From contig QKWP01000042.1 in NCBI GenBank assembly GCA_003550325.1, forward strand, positions 132,156 to 196,155: a DNA stretch of 64,000 bases, written 5' to 3'. This document shows, piece after piece, positions 52,217 through 63,841 of the stretch. The DNA comes from Gigaspora rosea. Taxonomy: Eukaryota; Glomeromycota; Glomeromycetes; Diversisporales; Gigasporaceae. The notes beneath the pieces were generated by a model. It was given only the letters and a program-made list of their open reading frames with translations. It was not told the origin of the DNA and did not search any database. The translations under genes and the position numbers were made by a program. Within the stretch, counting starts at the first letter, position 1, and each line of letters opens with the position of its first letter.

Positions 52217-54062
52217 CAACAAGAAATTATTTTACTATATCAAAAAAAAAGGCTTATTTAGTTACTAGCGATTTTGTAATAGAATTTGTAAGTTTTTTGC
52301 AGAACAATCTATTTATGATTTTTAATATCCTTTATCGATTTTAATGACGGTTGGTTTCGCTATTATTGTCAAATGAATCAAGTGAATCGAGACTATCGAA
52401 ATATAAATTTCGCATGCATAATGTTAAGAAGTCGGCAAAAAAAGACTACTCGGATCTGAAAGATAACAAGATTATTGTATAGAAAATTTCTGAAATTGCA
52501 TCTAAACAAAAAACATTCTGATTTGATTACATTTGAATACAAACTGCTGTATTGGTCTGTTGCTGTGTCAGATAAATTATAACGACACAATTCACATAAA
52601 TCAACAGTTGCTAGCGATATCATGTATAAGCAAACATGATATGACATATAAAGAGTATCAAAACTCTAATTATTCTAAAAACTCTAATAATTCTGGATTT
52701 ACTATCATTTTCTTCATAAATCAAGATAATTATTCAATTGAAGAAACATATTAATGCTAGATAGATACGGTGGAAAAGTCAAATTGTTTTCAAAATATAA
52801 AGAAAGGACGGATAAGAAAAATATCGATGAGGATAATCAGAATATTGATATCAGAAAAACCAATGAGGATTATCAAAATATAGATAGATTCTTGTTGTTT
52901 TAATGTCTTCAAGATTCATAAGTGCTTCTTTAAAATTTAAATAAACCTGCTGGCAAACTTCGAAGTTTTAAATATCCCAAGTGAATGTATAATGTCATAA
53001 GAATAATAAAAAATTTACTGATGGATTTAATCTGAAATATAAGCTTATTCAAAAATGTTTAAATTTGCATTATTTTTTTTATAGACACTACAGATGAAGA
53101 TGCTCAATATATGGAGCTATATGATTTAAGGACAACCCAATTAGTCAATACTTTAAGAGACAAATTTAAACAGCTTAAATCTCATAACAGATATTCTTTA
53201 CAGCGTCACGATATCACACAATAGCAAATATTAATATATGCATCTGGAAGTCAGGTCAAATTATACTTGATTGAATGCGGACTTGAGATAGCATCTATAG
53301 AGCTTATTAAGAATGTTGAAACGTTCTTGATGACTGACTATTTTGATGACTATTACATTCATTTTTTTAGTGATGATAAGAATTTATTAATATATCAATC
53401 AAAAGGACAATGGGTTATTTGTGATACTGTACTTTTTACTTAGAACAAAAATCAATTGAAACTCAAAAATTGTCTAGTCGAGCATCAACTTAAGTTTGAT
53501 CCTAAATTGTAATATTTTGAGTGATCCTAATTATTATCATATAGAACGATCAAATGCTTTTGTAATCATTGTTAAAACAAAGAACTAGAAGAAGAGGAAA
53601 AGAAGAAAACGAATTTTCTAAAAATAAGGAATTTATGAAGGTTTAATCTCAGATTATTTAAAGACAAACAAGATTTTAGGACACTATCCCTTTGAAAACT
53701 ATCGAAAGTCAAAAGTTTTTTTTTTTTGATCTGATCATAAAAAATCAAAATTGATAATTATTATCACATCTTTGAGCCTCGGTTGTTTGTATCTGATATG
53801 AAGGAAACTTCACGATATCTCTACAAAAAAAACAAACTTTACTTTTGATTGGAAATCATACGATTCAAGTTTGGCACGATCGAACTAAGCACGATCAAGC
53901 TAAAAAAGGAACATTTGAATTCCTTAGTATAATCTATAAAGTGAAAGCAGAAATGATAATAGAAATGATACTGAAAAAATCGAGTGTGCAATTAGAAATT
54001 TAAAATTTCACTTCAAAGATTCTCAATAAGTAATTGAAATGGGTTATGGTATGGCATAATAC
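52217..54062 (+). pseudogene. Decayed, truncated channel gene copy
   Basis: Homologous to the promoter-proximal part, exon 1 and most of the large exon of the intact genes. The start position carries ATA instead of ATG (52237), exon 1 is shortened, and the large exon has many small indels and stops, leaving only short open pieces (for example 52533-52754). The stretch matching IQVWHDR is still visible near 53866. Similarity stops near 54062 at the codons matching CDDDIIHT, so the whole channel module is missing. It is the oldest-looking member, at the downstream end of the array. Confidence 0.9.
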
Positions 54063-54939
54063 AGTCTTCCTCCCATATAATCAATGTTGGGCACGTAGTA
54101 AATTTTTATAAAAAATATGCTTATAACTTATATAGAGGTTTTTTCCTATAAACAAGAATTATACAAATTAATATTCTTCGCCCACGTTACCTTCACTAAA
54201 TCGTCGTTTAAATGTTTTTAACTTCTTTTTTTTTGCACAACAAACGGAAATTTTGGTGAGTTAATGATTTGAAATTTCTTACATTTCTTATAGCTTCGGT
54301 AGAAAAATCGTACTATGAAAGTTGGTGGATTCGGATGTAGGTCCTGAAAAGACCAAACAAGAACTTGTCTTTTTAACCGGTTTTATGGTTAACCGGTTCT
54401 TGGTCCTGAGATCAGTCTTCATAAATAGCTAATTAATGTTTTTTCAATTTTTCCAAATCGTTTTTTTTTCAGTATATGTACATGTAGGCGTGTGTAAACT
54501 AGATCGCATCAATAAGTGGTTAGGTTGTGTGACTTTTTGTAGTTTGTAAATATCTTAGTGCGTGAAATCTACGGCCAAATTTCCTTGTAATTCCAGGAAA
54601 GGAAATTTCCATCCATAATTTTTGTATTAGATTGATAGTTCTTGCTGTCACTTTTACAAATGCAATTACTTTTGTAAATGCAAAATGCTATCGCTATTAC
54701 TATGCCGTTCTAACAAAAAAAAAAAAAAAAATAATAAAAAACTTCACGTTTACCATTTTTATTGATTTCACAAATATTATTCGACAATTTTCTTCATTTT
54801 TTTGTCTTTGATCTTTTCTAAATATAACTTGTATTTCGTCAGGAAAAAAACATTTTATTATTATCTTATTTTAATTAAATAATTACTTTAAATTAAAATA
54901 AAAAAAAAAGGAAAGGTAAAATCCGGATCAATCCAGTAA
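54063..54939. other. Spacer after the array
   Basis: Non-coding AT-rich sequence with a run of A at about 54715-54730. A weak inverted pair around AACCGGTT (54375-54397) may be the core of a small hairpin. No gene seen. Confidence 0.5.
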
Positions 54940-55269
54940 AATGAACTTGCTAGCTTGCATCAACTCGGGTTGGACTTTGTCATGTTTTTATAATCGGCAA
55001 AAAAAGCTCCCCGGCCATCTACGCACCTTATGATCTGCAAAGAAAAACTGATCAGATTAATCAAACTAAAGTTTATTTATTATTATTATATATTTTATTT
55101 ATAGTAATGTTAATTAATATAATCGGTTTTAGATAATTAATTATATAATTAATAACTCGATTGTCTTTGCGGATCACAAGGTGAGTAGATGGCCGGGCTT
55201 TTTTATTTTTGCAATAATAAAAACATAACAAGGTTAAACCCAAGTCGATGTGACTAGCCAATTCGTTAT
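54940..55269. mobile_element. Foldback element with long arms
   Basis: Arms of about 130 bp, roughly three-quarters identical, in inverted orientation: GCATCAACTCGGGTTGG on the left and its counterpart CCCAAGTCGATGTGAC on the right, with GGCCATCTACGCACCTTATG against AAGGTGAGTAGATGGCC. The AT-rich centre is non-coding. A solo arm fragment lies at about 55425-55490. Confidence 0.7.
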
Positions 55270-55540
55270 AATCGCTATAAGTAAATTTGCATTAAATTAA
55301 TTAAACGTATTAAAAGACAAGATATGTGCGTATCTAAATAATGTACAGATGATCAAAATAACATGTCATACACTTGTATATGTTATCCTGAACATCTCGA
55401 ATTTCTTTTTTCAACTAAAAAACCCCTTCAATTATCTACACACCTTATGATCCACAAAAACAATCAAATTAATTATCAAATTAATAAACTATTTAATTTA
55501 TTATTTAAATAAATAATAACCTTAATTAACTTGGCCAATA

Positions 55541-55808
55541 TTTTTTTTCTCCCTCCTAAGCTATCCAGAAGGTCCTTAGACTTCTCCTAGGCCAGAGTTA
55601 TCTATCTGCGGAGATCTACGAAACGGCGTATGGCCTCTTGATTCATCACCGTGCTAGTGGGTATCCCATGTTTGTTAAGTCCGTCAATTGACGTCCCGGG
55701 TACCTGGTCTCGCGGTGTAGGACCCGTTATCGAGTCTGCAGTTCCCTAACTCACATGACCCTACTAGCTGGATCGTCCTAATTATCTGTACCTAGTGTTG
55801 GCGGTAGA
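55541..55808 (-). mobile_element. GC-rich retroposon-like element with A tail
   Basis: Read on the minus strand it ends in GGAGGGAG and eight A. It is flanked by ATTAACTTGGCCAAT (55525-55539) and ATTAATTTGGCCAAT (55809-55823), 15 bp with one mismatch. An A tail plus a long target duplication is the mark of LINE-mobilised sequence (SINE or truncated LINE). Base composition is far richer in GC than its surroundings. I see no clear pol III boxes or protein domain. The right end overlaps a TAGTGTTGGC motif resembling a hAT end, so the boundary is not certain. Confidence 0.55.
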
Positions 55809-55859
55809 ATTAATTTGGCCAATTAATACGGTTACCGTATTATTTACCGTAATTATTTT

Positions 55860-55975
55860 GTGCCGTAATGCCGTAATGCCGCAATGCCGCAATACCGTAA
55901 TGCCCTAATGCCGTAATGCCGTAATTTCGTAATGCCGTAATGCCGTAATGCCGTTATATTGAAATACCATAATTA
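55860..55975. repeat. Microsatellite, unit GCCGTAAT
   Basis: About fourteen imperfect copies of the 8-bp unit GCCGTAAT. Confidence 0.9.
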
Positions 55976-55999
55976 CTATAACTTAAAAATATTCTCTCA

Positions 56000-56035
56000 G
56001 GTCTATATGAAAATCATGTGATTTTCATATAGACC
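56000..56035. repeat. Perfect 36-nt palindrome
   Basis: Arms of 17 nt starting GGTCTATATGAAAATCA, with only TG between them. It could form a cruciform in DNA or a hairpin in RNA. No T tract follows it. Confidence 0.9.
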
Positions 56036-56559
56036 GGTGTGAATAACCTAGGAGAAAAAGCACAGGTTGTTACATAGTACCCATGGAATAAATAACGAAG
56101 TTTAAGTAAAAAAATTTTGTTATTCATTGCTGTGCCAATAAGGAGATAAGTCATATGTTTGTTGTACTAGCGGAATTCTCTATTTCAGATACATAGTTTT
56201 ATTTTAGGAGTTATCCTAAATTATTTGTCTGAAATTCCTAAATCTGAAAAAATCTTGCCTGCCAAATTTAGCTAGGAGGCTTGAAAAAAAGCTGTTGCTA
56301 ATATTTGTATCCTGTGTATGTGACTTTATTTATTAAGTAAATATTGTTATCAGTTATTCATTATTTTAGCTAGTATTGCTTAACACCAACCCAGCTCCGT
56401 TTCATTCATTCGATACATAAAATTATTTACTTTCTCAGTTCAATTGTATCTATGTGATTATGAATCTTTGATTAAACTTGAATGGCTAAGCGAAGTAAAG
56501 CAAAAACATAAAAATGTAATGCCGAGCTTAAAACAAAAATGCCAAGTTATATTTAGGGC

Positions 56560-57928
56560 TGTTAATCGTTCTGTCTTGGTCCAAAGACTGGCAGTCTTTT
56601 AAAAAGTTATACCGGACTGCAGTCAAGGACTGATCAGTATGAGACTAGATGGACTCATTATTAGACTAGTGATTTGAGCCGGTTGGACTATAATCGGTTA
56701 ACCGATCCGAACCGAATAAATTTCGGGTAACCGGTTTGGTAAGTGCTTAATCGGTTGACCCGTACAACCGGTTGAGAATCAGTTGACAAAATGTAAATGA
56801 CATCATAAAAGAGCAAAGGTCCCGAAGAGTTCCGAAAAGAAAATGAATGAACATAGTAGACGAGACAAAAATGTAAAGGTCCGAAAGTTAACGTAAAGTG
56901 ATCTTAATCGGTTGAATCGGTTGACACCAAATATTTCGGTTCGGTTAACTGATTAAGGAAAATTTTCTCGGTTCAAATCACTATATTAGACTAATTAAAT
57001 ATCATATAAATTGCACTAACATATTAATTTATTACCCGTTATTATTATACTCATTCAAATAATTAGTTTATTATTCGTTTCATTACATAAAAGCTTGTTT
57101 ATTATTAGAACTAGTGATAATAATGCGTACGAATTTTGAAAACCATGCATATTATCTTTGTAGATATATTTTTATGCAAGTAAGCTAGCATAATGGAGGT
57201 CAATTTATGTCAAGCATAAGCATTTTTTTAAAAGTTTCCTATCGAAAAAAATTAATATAATTATGAACAAGGTCAAGAGTAGAAATGGAACAAAGTTCCT
57301 ATGGAGCGTTTTTATAAACTAGGTATAATACTGCGCATTATGCGTATCATGTATAAAAAGCATTGAGTTGCTTATCGCTAAATTTATATTTAGTTGTGTT
57401 TGGCTCATAAAAGTTCAAAGTGCATTATTAATAATATAATATTCAATAATCATAATATTTATTTATAATTTTAATTGCTAATGCTAATACTAATTTACAA
57501 ATTAATAATTTAAAGGAATCAAAAAAACTTGAAAGTAATGCATCGAATCAAATTATGACCAAACAAATAAAGTATTCACATAAATATTTAGAGTATAAAC
57601 CTTTTAATAATACACCTAATTTTAAAAAATGTTTTGCGAAGATATAAACCTAATTTTAAAAAAATTGTTCACAAAGATATAAATGAAATATTTAATAAGA
57701 AATACCTGATTTAAACTTTTTAAATTTATTATCGTTATTGTTATCTAAACTTCTAAAGATTAACCTCGTATATCACAAAAAATTAGGCTATATATGTTCA
57801 TTACAATAATTTAAAGCCGATTATATTAGGAACGATAGTCTTTTTGGTCCGTCCTATAAAAGACCAGATTGTCCGGTCCTAAGGCGGACTGCAGGACCGG
57901 TGGCTTTAGTCAGACTGATTAAGAGCCT
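56560..57928. mobile_element. Larger non-autonomous hAT-like element
   Basis: The left end TAGGGCTGTTAATCGTTCTG and the right end, in reverse complement TAGGCTCTTAATCAGTCTG, are inverted, with GGTCC and GACTGCAGTC motifs in both subterminal parts. The interior has no recognisable protein and contains another MITE (56667-56983). A target duplication could not be confirmed. Confidence 0.5.
56667..56983. mobile_element. hAT-like MITE nested in the larger element
   Basis: 317 bp, ends TAGTGATTTGAGCCGG and, from the right, TAGTGATTTGAACCGAG. The exact 8-bp duplication TATTAGAC lies at 56659-56666 and 56984-56991. The interior is full of CGGTTAACCG-type motifs. No coding capacity. Confidence 0.9.
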
Positions 57929-58135
57929 AGCTGTGTTATTACCTTTACGTTATTACATTTAAGAAAAACAAACACTGTGTTTTTGAGTTTATAGTTTAAT
58001 AAGCTTAGCCTTAAGGCTAAGTTCGTTGAGTTATGAACTTAAAAACCCATAGTTTGATTTTTTGAAAATAATACTTATTAAATTTTATTTTAAAAACGAT
58101 ATAGCTTAAATTTTTAAACCTTAATTTTATCAATT

Positions 58136-61003
58136 ATGTCCGATATTGTATCAGAAAATACTTCTAAAACAAACAAAAGAGGTCGTAAAGAATCTGATGT
58201 TTGGGAACATTTTACCAAAGAACCTATAGGAGATGGACATTATTCAGCAATATGCTGAAAAATGGAGTAGAGGAAGACCAGATGATTTAAAAGCTCATTT
58301 AGCATTATATTGTGATGCTATATCACAAGACATTAAATTAGAATATTTAGAAATTTTGGCCACTGTTAATTCTGATAAAAAATTAAAAAACAAATGATAA
58401 TAATTCTAAAAAATTAATAACAAATTTTTATGAAGCACCAACAAAAATCGAAAAAAGTAAAAAAAAATAGAATTGATCAAGCATTAATTAGATTGTTTAT
58501 ATGTTGTGGTATTCCATTTTCTACTGTTAGTCATCCATATTTTATAGATTTTATTCAATGCCTTTGTCTTGGTTATATTCCTCCTGAAAGAAGAATGCTT
58601 TCATCAGCTATTTTAAATCAAGAAATTTCTACTGTTTTGATTAAAATTAATAAAGAACTTGAAAATGAAAATAACTTAACATTAGGTAATAATTTATTTA
58701 AATTTATAACTTATTGTCATATTTATAATTTTAATTATATATATTATATAATATAATTTTTATTTATTAGCTGTAGATGGGTGGTCTAGTCCTTCTGGAA
58801 AATCTATTTATACTTTTGTAATTATTACACCTAGTAGAAAACAATATATTTATGCTTTAGTTAATGATTCAAGCAAATCTCATACAGGTTCTTTAATGCT
58901 TCTGAAATGGAAAAAGTTTTAATTTTAATTGGTTCTAAAAAATTTGCAGCTATTGTTTCAGATGCTGAATTAGCTATGCAATTAGTAAAACAAATAATTT
59001 CTACTAAATATCCTTATATTTTACCTATAAGATGTATAGCTCATCATATTAATCTTATAACTTCTCATATTATTAAATTAGATTTTTCTAAAGCTGTTTT
59101 TAAAAATGTCAGGCTTTGATAACATTTTTTAAAACATCTTATTGTGCTGGTGCTGCTCTTCAAGAAGATATTATTAATTCTTTTATAAAAGGTGGAGGAT
59201 TAAAAACTTCAATAAAAACAAGATGGTCTACTGCATGGGATTGCTGTAATTCAATTATTAGATTAAAAATAGTCTTAAAAATGTAAGTTAAAAATTAACA
59301 AAAGCTATATATTGCATTTGTAGTATTCAATACCACAATAATAAGCTGCAATGAGATATATAAATTAAAAAATTTTTTATCAAAATTAAGATTAGAATTA
59401 ATACTAGTGGTATAATTTAACATTATTTTTAGTATTAGCATTTAATAAATTTTTATAATTTTATATAGGTTCTTGAAAATCAACCTGAAATTTTTCAAGA
59501 TGCTTTACAGTAAAAAATATTCTTCATAATCAGCAATTTTGGCAAGATGTAGAACAATTAGAAATAATACTTGTACCTGCTAAAAGAACAATTAAAACTG
59601 TTAAAGCAAAATCAAGCAATATGGCATCATGTTTTTTAGAGTTAGTCAAAATGGCAATTGCAATTAAAAATATTTCTAATATTATAGATATTAATTTTAA
59701 AAAGCAATGCATTAAAATTTATCATCAGTATTGGAAACAAATTGATATTTTAACTTATCTTCTTGTTTATTTTTACACCCTAAATATAGAAGTAAGTTTA
59801 ATTTTTATTTATTTAAATTAATATTTTATTAATCTAATTTAAATTATCTTAAATAAAGTATGTAAAGATAAAGTAAAGTATTTCGTGAAATTTGTTTGTA
59901 TGCTATAAAAATTTGAAGGAATTTTAACAACAAAGAAGATACTATAAGAATGTTATTAACACAACTTAAAAAATATTCAGAAAAGCTTGCACCTTATGAT
60001 ATAGAATATATTAAAAATTATGATACATCTGAGCTTTGGTAGTCAATTTGTAAACAACTAGATAATTATACACAACAATTAGCATTAAAAATGTTTGCTA
60101 TTATTCCTTGTCAAGTAGCATGTGAAAGTGTTTTTTCAACCTTAGATTAAATGATTGGGAAAAAAAGAACTAGATAAAATTATAGTAAAATTTATATTTT
60201 TTTTTAAATTATGATTTTATTTTTAGCATTAGCTATAATAATAATTGTGGCAGCTTATGCTAAGATGGCTTATGCTGAGATCTGGGGTCTCTATTTAAAT
60301 CTATAATACCTACTAAAATCCACATATACTCTTTTATTAATAATCCTAACCCTAAACCCTAACTAAACTATAAAAACAAACACCCCCGAAAAATCTCTCT
60401 AAAATTTTATAATTTTATAATAAAATAACTTAAATTCTCAGCATAAGCCATCTCAGCATAAGCTGCCACAATAATTTTAATAATTTTAATAATTTTATAT
60501 TTATATTTTTTAGATTAAATATTAATCATCTTCAATCAATAGCACAAATTCATTTATTTTATATTACCAATATGAAATCTGAACTAAAATTTTCTAAAGA
60601 AAATTTTAATAAAGAAGAACTAGAAGCTACAATTAGTGAAATATCAGAATCTTTAATTGATAATAAAAATCTTTTTGATGAAGAAGAAAATGAAGATGAA
60701 GATGATAGCTTTGATTTAGATGATGATGAAAGTGAAACTTATCTTAATGATCTGCTTATAGGAGAATTTATAGATTTAAATTTTTATGATAATAATGAAA
60801 TTGAAAATAACTTATCTTTAAATAATCAACAACAATTAGAAACTGAAGAATATTCAGATCATAATTTAGATTTAGAAGCACTTCTTGATGAAAAATTTCA
60901 AAATTTATTTTTTTTTGCTTTTATAGATTTTTATAATTATTGCTTAAAATGCAGAATATTTTCTATAATTTTTTTTTCAGTTGCAGGTTTTTTTATTTTA
61001 TAA
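58136..61003 (+). pseudogene. hAT superfamily transposase, degenerate
   Basis: DNA-transposon transposase with introns. Parts in order: a BED-type zinc-finger region (RGRKESDVWEHF near 58170 and KWSRGRPDDLKAHLALYC near 58260), a helical region (58430-58756), the RNase H-like core starting AVDGWSSPSGKS (58770) with a catalytic-type Asp, SDAELAMQLVKQ (58950), RWSTAWDCCNSI (59222), then the C-terminal dimerisation region with ACESVFSTLD near 60118. A very acidic tail is encoded at 60572-60950. Frame breaks occur in the zinc-finger region (a stop after about 40 codons) and near ELW at 60040. One intron is interrupted by the MITE at 60247-60469. Terminal repeats not identified. Not expected to be active. 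Confidence 0.85.
60247..60469. mobile_element. MITE inside the hAT gene
   Basis: 223 bp, inverted ends GTGGCAGCTTATGCTAAGAT and its counterpart with GGCTTATGCTGAGA. The 7-bp AATAATT lies on both sides (60240-60246, 60470-60476). It interrupts the intron just before the last coding segment of the transposase. It contains TCCTAACCCTAAACCC, which is not telomeric here. Confidence 0.85.
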
Positions 61004-61086
61004 AATATTGTTCAAAATATTATAGTTTAAATATTTTATTTAATATTTTTATTTATATTTGTCTTTTATTTTTGATATTACTAAAA

Positions 61087-61418
61087 TGCACCCTTAGTGT
61101 TCAATACCATAATGATCTTTACTAATCAAATTTTTTAAATGCAGTGTAAATAAAGATCAGGTGTAACCTAAATTTTTGTTGTTTTGATATTTTTTTGAAA
61201 AAGACCTTCTAACTCAAAATATTATGTATGAAACCACCTTTTTTTTAGAAAATAAAAATTCCTTTAAAATTTTACTATATACTATTTCTTACCCTAACCC
61301 TAACTATTAACTCTAACTTAACATTTATTAAATTTAATTTTTGTTTATTTTTTTTGTTTATTTTTTTAAATTGATCTTCATGTTATACCACATATTGGTG
61401 TTGAACACCATAGGTGCA
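61087..61418. mobile_element. MITE with TGCACC ends
   Basis: Inverted ends TGCACCCTTAGTGTTCAATACC and, from the right, TGCACCTATGGTGTTCAACA, with GATCTT motifs inside. 332 bp, no gene. A smaller relative may lie at about 59308-59415 in a hAT intron (TGTAGTATTCAATACCAC). No target duplication was confirmed. Confidence 0.65.
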
Positions 61419-62056
61419 TTATATATTATTCCTTTATTTTTATATATTTCTATTTATTTCTATTAAAATATTTTAATTATTAAGTATTATTAGATAAAAT
61501 AGATGCTTGAATTGTTTAAAGAGAGTTAAAATAGAATATACTCTAAAAAGTCTCTTGGAATTGTTTGAAAAATACTGAAATTATTCAATTTTTGTTTAGA
61601 AAATTGTCTCTATTCTAAATATTTAAAGGATGTTTATTGGATAAATGCATTTTTTAGATATTTTTTATATAATAATTTTTAATCAAAAATTTTCTATTTT
61701 TAACATTCTATACAAACATTGTAATGATAACAGTACAAAACATAAACCCTTGTTCAGAAAGCCAACACCATTCTGAACAATTTCTGACAATTTTATAATA
61801 ACCTTTTTTATAGTATATTGCATTATATTACTATATATTAATTAACTAACTGTTTAAATTATATAATTAAGGTTCTTTTCTTTAAATTACCCAAATTAAA
61901 CTTGTTAATAAATTAATTGTCAGTAAATAAAGTATTAGTGAACAGTAAAATGAAAATTTTAATAATTAATTATTGGTGATTCAAATGTCTATAAAATAAA
62001 CATGTTTGTGTCTACAAAAAAGCATCGATAAAGTGAGTTAAAACAGGTTTAAAAAT
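61419..62056. other. AT-rich spacer
   Basis: No gene, RNA or clear repeat recognised. Confidence 0.6.
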
Positions 62057-62304
62057 GGGCTGCTATCAATAGAAATTAGGCAGATTAACATTTTAAAAAA
62101 AATTAATGCTTTAACTTTCACAGCTCATATCTTGATGAATTTTGAGGCTATTGTTATTATTTATTTAATTAAAAGAAAGCTTAAGATCTAAGCTTTCTTT
62201 TAACTAATAAAATAATGACAATATCCTTGAAATTTATTGAGATATGAGCTGTGCATTAATTTTTTTTAAATATTATTCTGTCTGATTTCAATTGATAGCA
62301 GCCC
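62057..62304. mobile_element. MITE with 4-bp AAAT duplication, copy B
   Basis: 248 bp, same family as 33192-33437: ends GGGCTGCTATCAATAGAAAT and the inverted partner ending AGCAGCCC. AAAT lies on both sides (62053-62056, 62305-62308). The shared inner part reads TTAACTTTCACAG. Confidence 0.88.
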
Positions 62305-62645
62305 AAATAATTTCAAGTTCACTTAATTAAATTATGTAAAATTAAGTTGCAATATAATATATAAGGGTTTCAAATGATAATCACATTTATTGTTAATTAC
62401 ATTTTAGACTATATAAATATAAATTGCCAAATGTAAAGTTTAATTTGACATTCATAATTCTAAATTTGATTTTTATCTTATATTATTTTTGAAAGTCTCT
62501 AACAAAAATTTGCAAACATCTTTGTTTTAAATAATTGACTATGAACATTCTTTATATTACTCTGTACTTTCTTAAAGTGTACTAATTAATACAGTAATAA
62601 ATAGTGACACAAAGAGAAATGTGACTTCAATCATCCAGAATTATA

Positions 62646-63352
62646 TTTTTTTTTAACTTTAGAGGCTGGGTACTATGGCCGGGATTTTATTATGAGTTAT
62701 TAGGACGTAATATTTATTACATGAATGAGGATACAACTAGCCACACGTGCACTTTTGGTGCCTAATTTAAGTAGTCCGCCCGAAGGTTCTACACTAGCTG
62801 CCATACCTACAACCCAACTACGGGAATTGCCTATTTAAACCCTCTGGTTCACACTCTTCCTATTACTACCCATTACACTGCACAAGCGCAGATATTAAGG
62901 GGCCCTAACTCTTTTAGATAAAACATTAGCCTAAGGGCTACTTTACCTCGCACCAACTGCCTACCGTTATCTTCTGTGTCCCATTCCACTTCGGATACGG
63001 ATTTAGCGACAAAGCTGCTTGCCCTTATTAGGTTCATTCCGATCCCGACCACCCACCTTCTTTTGGTAGTACCGTTGTAGATCTTCACTATTACCTCCTA
63101 ATTCGGGACTTGCCAATCGGGTTTCCATTTCTCTGGTTCCCTGGATTTTACAGTGTAATGATAACACCATTGCACCGTAACTCCCATTCAAGATGGTGGA
63201 ACCAAGGTAACAGGTTTTTACAACTCAACCGATCTGAGCCACATGGTTACCGAACACAGGCCTATTGTTCAAAGCGTCAACAGTGAGATTCGAACTGTCA
63301 ACCTGCCGCTTGGGGGTGATACCTTGACCACTTCTCTAAGGTCCACACCCAA
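62646..63352 (-). mobile_element. tRNA-headed retroposon (long SINE-like)
   Basis: On the minus strand the first 90 bases contain a pol III A-box-like AGTGGTCAAGG and a B-box GTTCGAATC, i.e. a tRNA-derived head. The other end is a nine-A tail (T run 62646-62654). The flanks CATCCAGAATTATA (62632-62645) and CATCCAGAATTTATA (63353-63367) form a target duplication of 14-15 bp. At about 707 bp it is long for a SINE. It is much richer in GC than its surroundings. Open frames at 62873-63191 show no recognisable domain. Confidence 0.78.
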
Positions 63353-63689
63353 CATCCAGAATTTATATGATCAAAGTTTTATTTTCTTTTGAGGTTACTT
63401 AAAATAATACTTAATATACTTACTCAAGCTGATTAATGTGAAATTAAGGTATAATATAATATCTTGTATATCTACAAATTTAAATATCTTGTATTTAAAA
63501 TATATATATATTGGTTCTATAATATACTTATTACAAATTATTTACAAAATTATCTTGTCAAAAATGTCGTTAAAATAAGTAATAGGAGTTTTAAGTAGTA
63601 GAATATAGTAAACTAAAATATAACCACTTATTGTTATGAATATTTGTACCTGTGCCTAGTAATAGGACCTTTTGAATTAATAACAATAA

Positions 63690-63841
63690 TAATTAATGTG
63701 GGGGCTGATATTGAAAATGGATTATGCTAAAAATTTTTTATATTTTATTATGAAAATTGTAAATTTTTTATGGCCTTTTTTGTGGTCTTTTTTTTATAGT
63801 TAGGTTAGGATTAAGTATAGTTTTATTAATAAAAGAGTATA
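63690..63841 (-). repeat. Fragment related to the MITE in the hAT gene
   Basis: In reverse orientation it shares TATACTCTTTTATTAATAA and the following CCTAAC-rich stretch with 60330-60375. The rest of this short region is AT-rich. Confidence 0.5.

Noticed and set aside
54370-54400. AACCGGTT inverted motif as a transposon end
   Set aside because: Arms too short and imperfect, and no flanking duplication could be found.
55549-55790. GC-rich island that looks like rRNA
   Set aside because: I could not match it to conserved 5S, SSU or LSU segments; the A tail and flanking repeat fit a retroposon better.
60340-60375. CCCTAA-rich stretch resembling telomere repeats
   Set aside because: Only two or three irregular units inside a MITE; not an array.
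62873-63191. Two overlapping minus-strand open frames
   Set aside because: They are inside the retroposon body, which is GC-richer and so has longer chance frames; no recognisable domain.
63265-63340. Possible tRNA gene on the minus strand
   Set aside because: A-box and B-box are present, but the T stem does not pair and no acceptor stem closes. It is the head of the retroposon.
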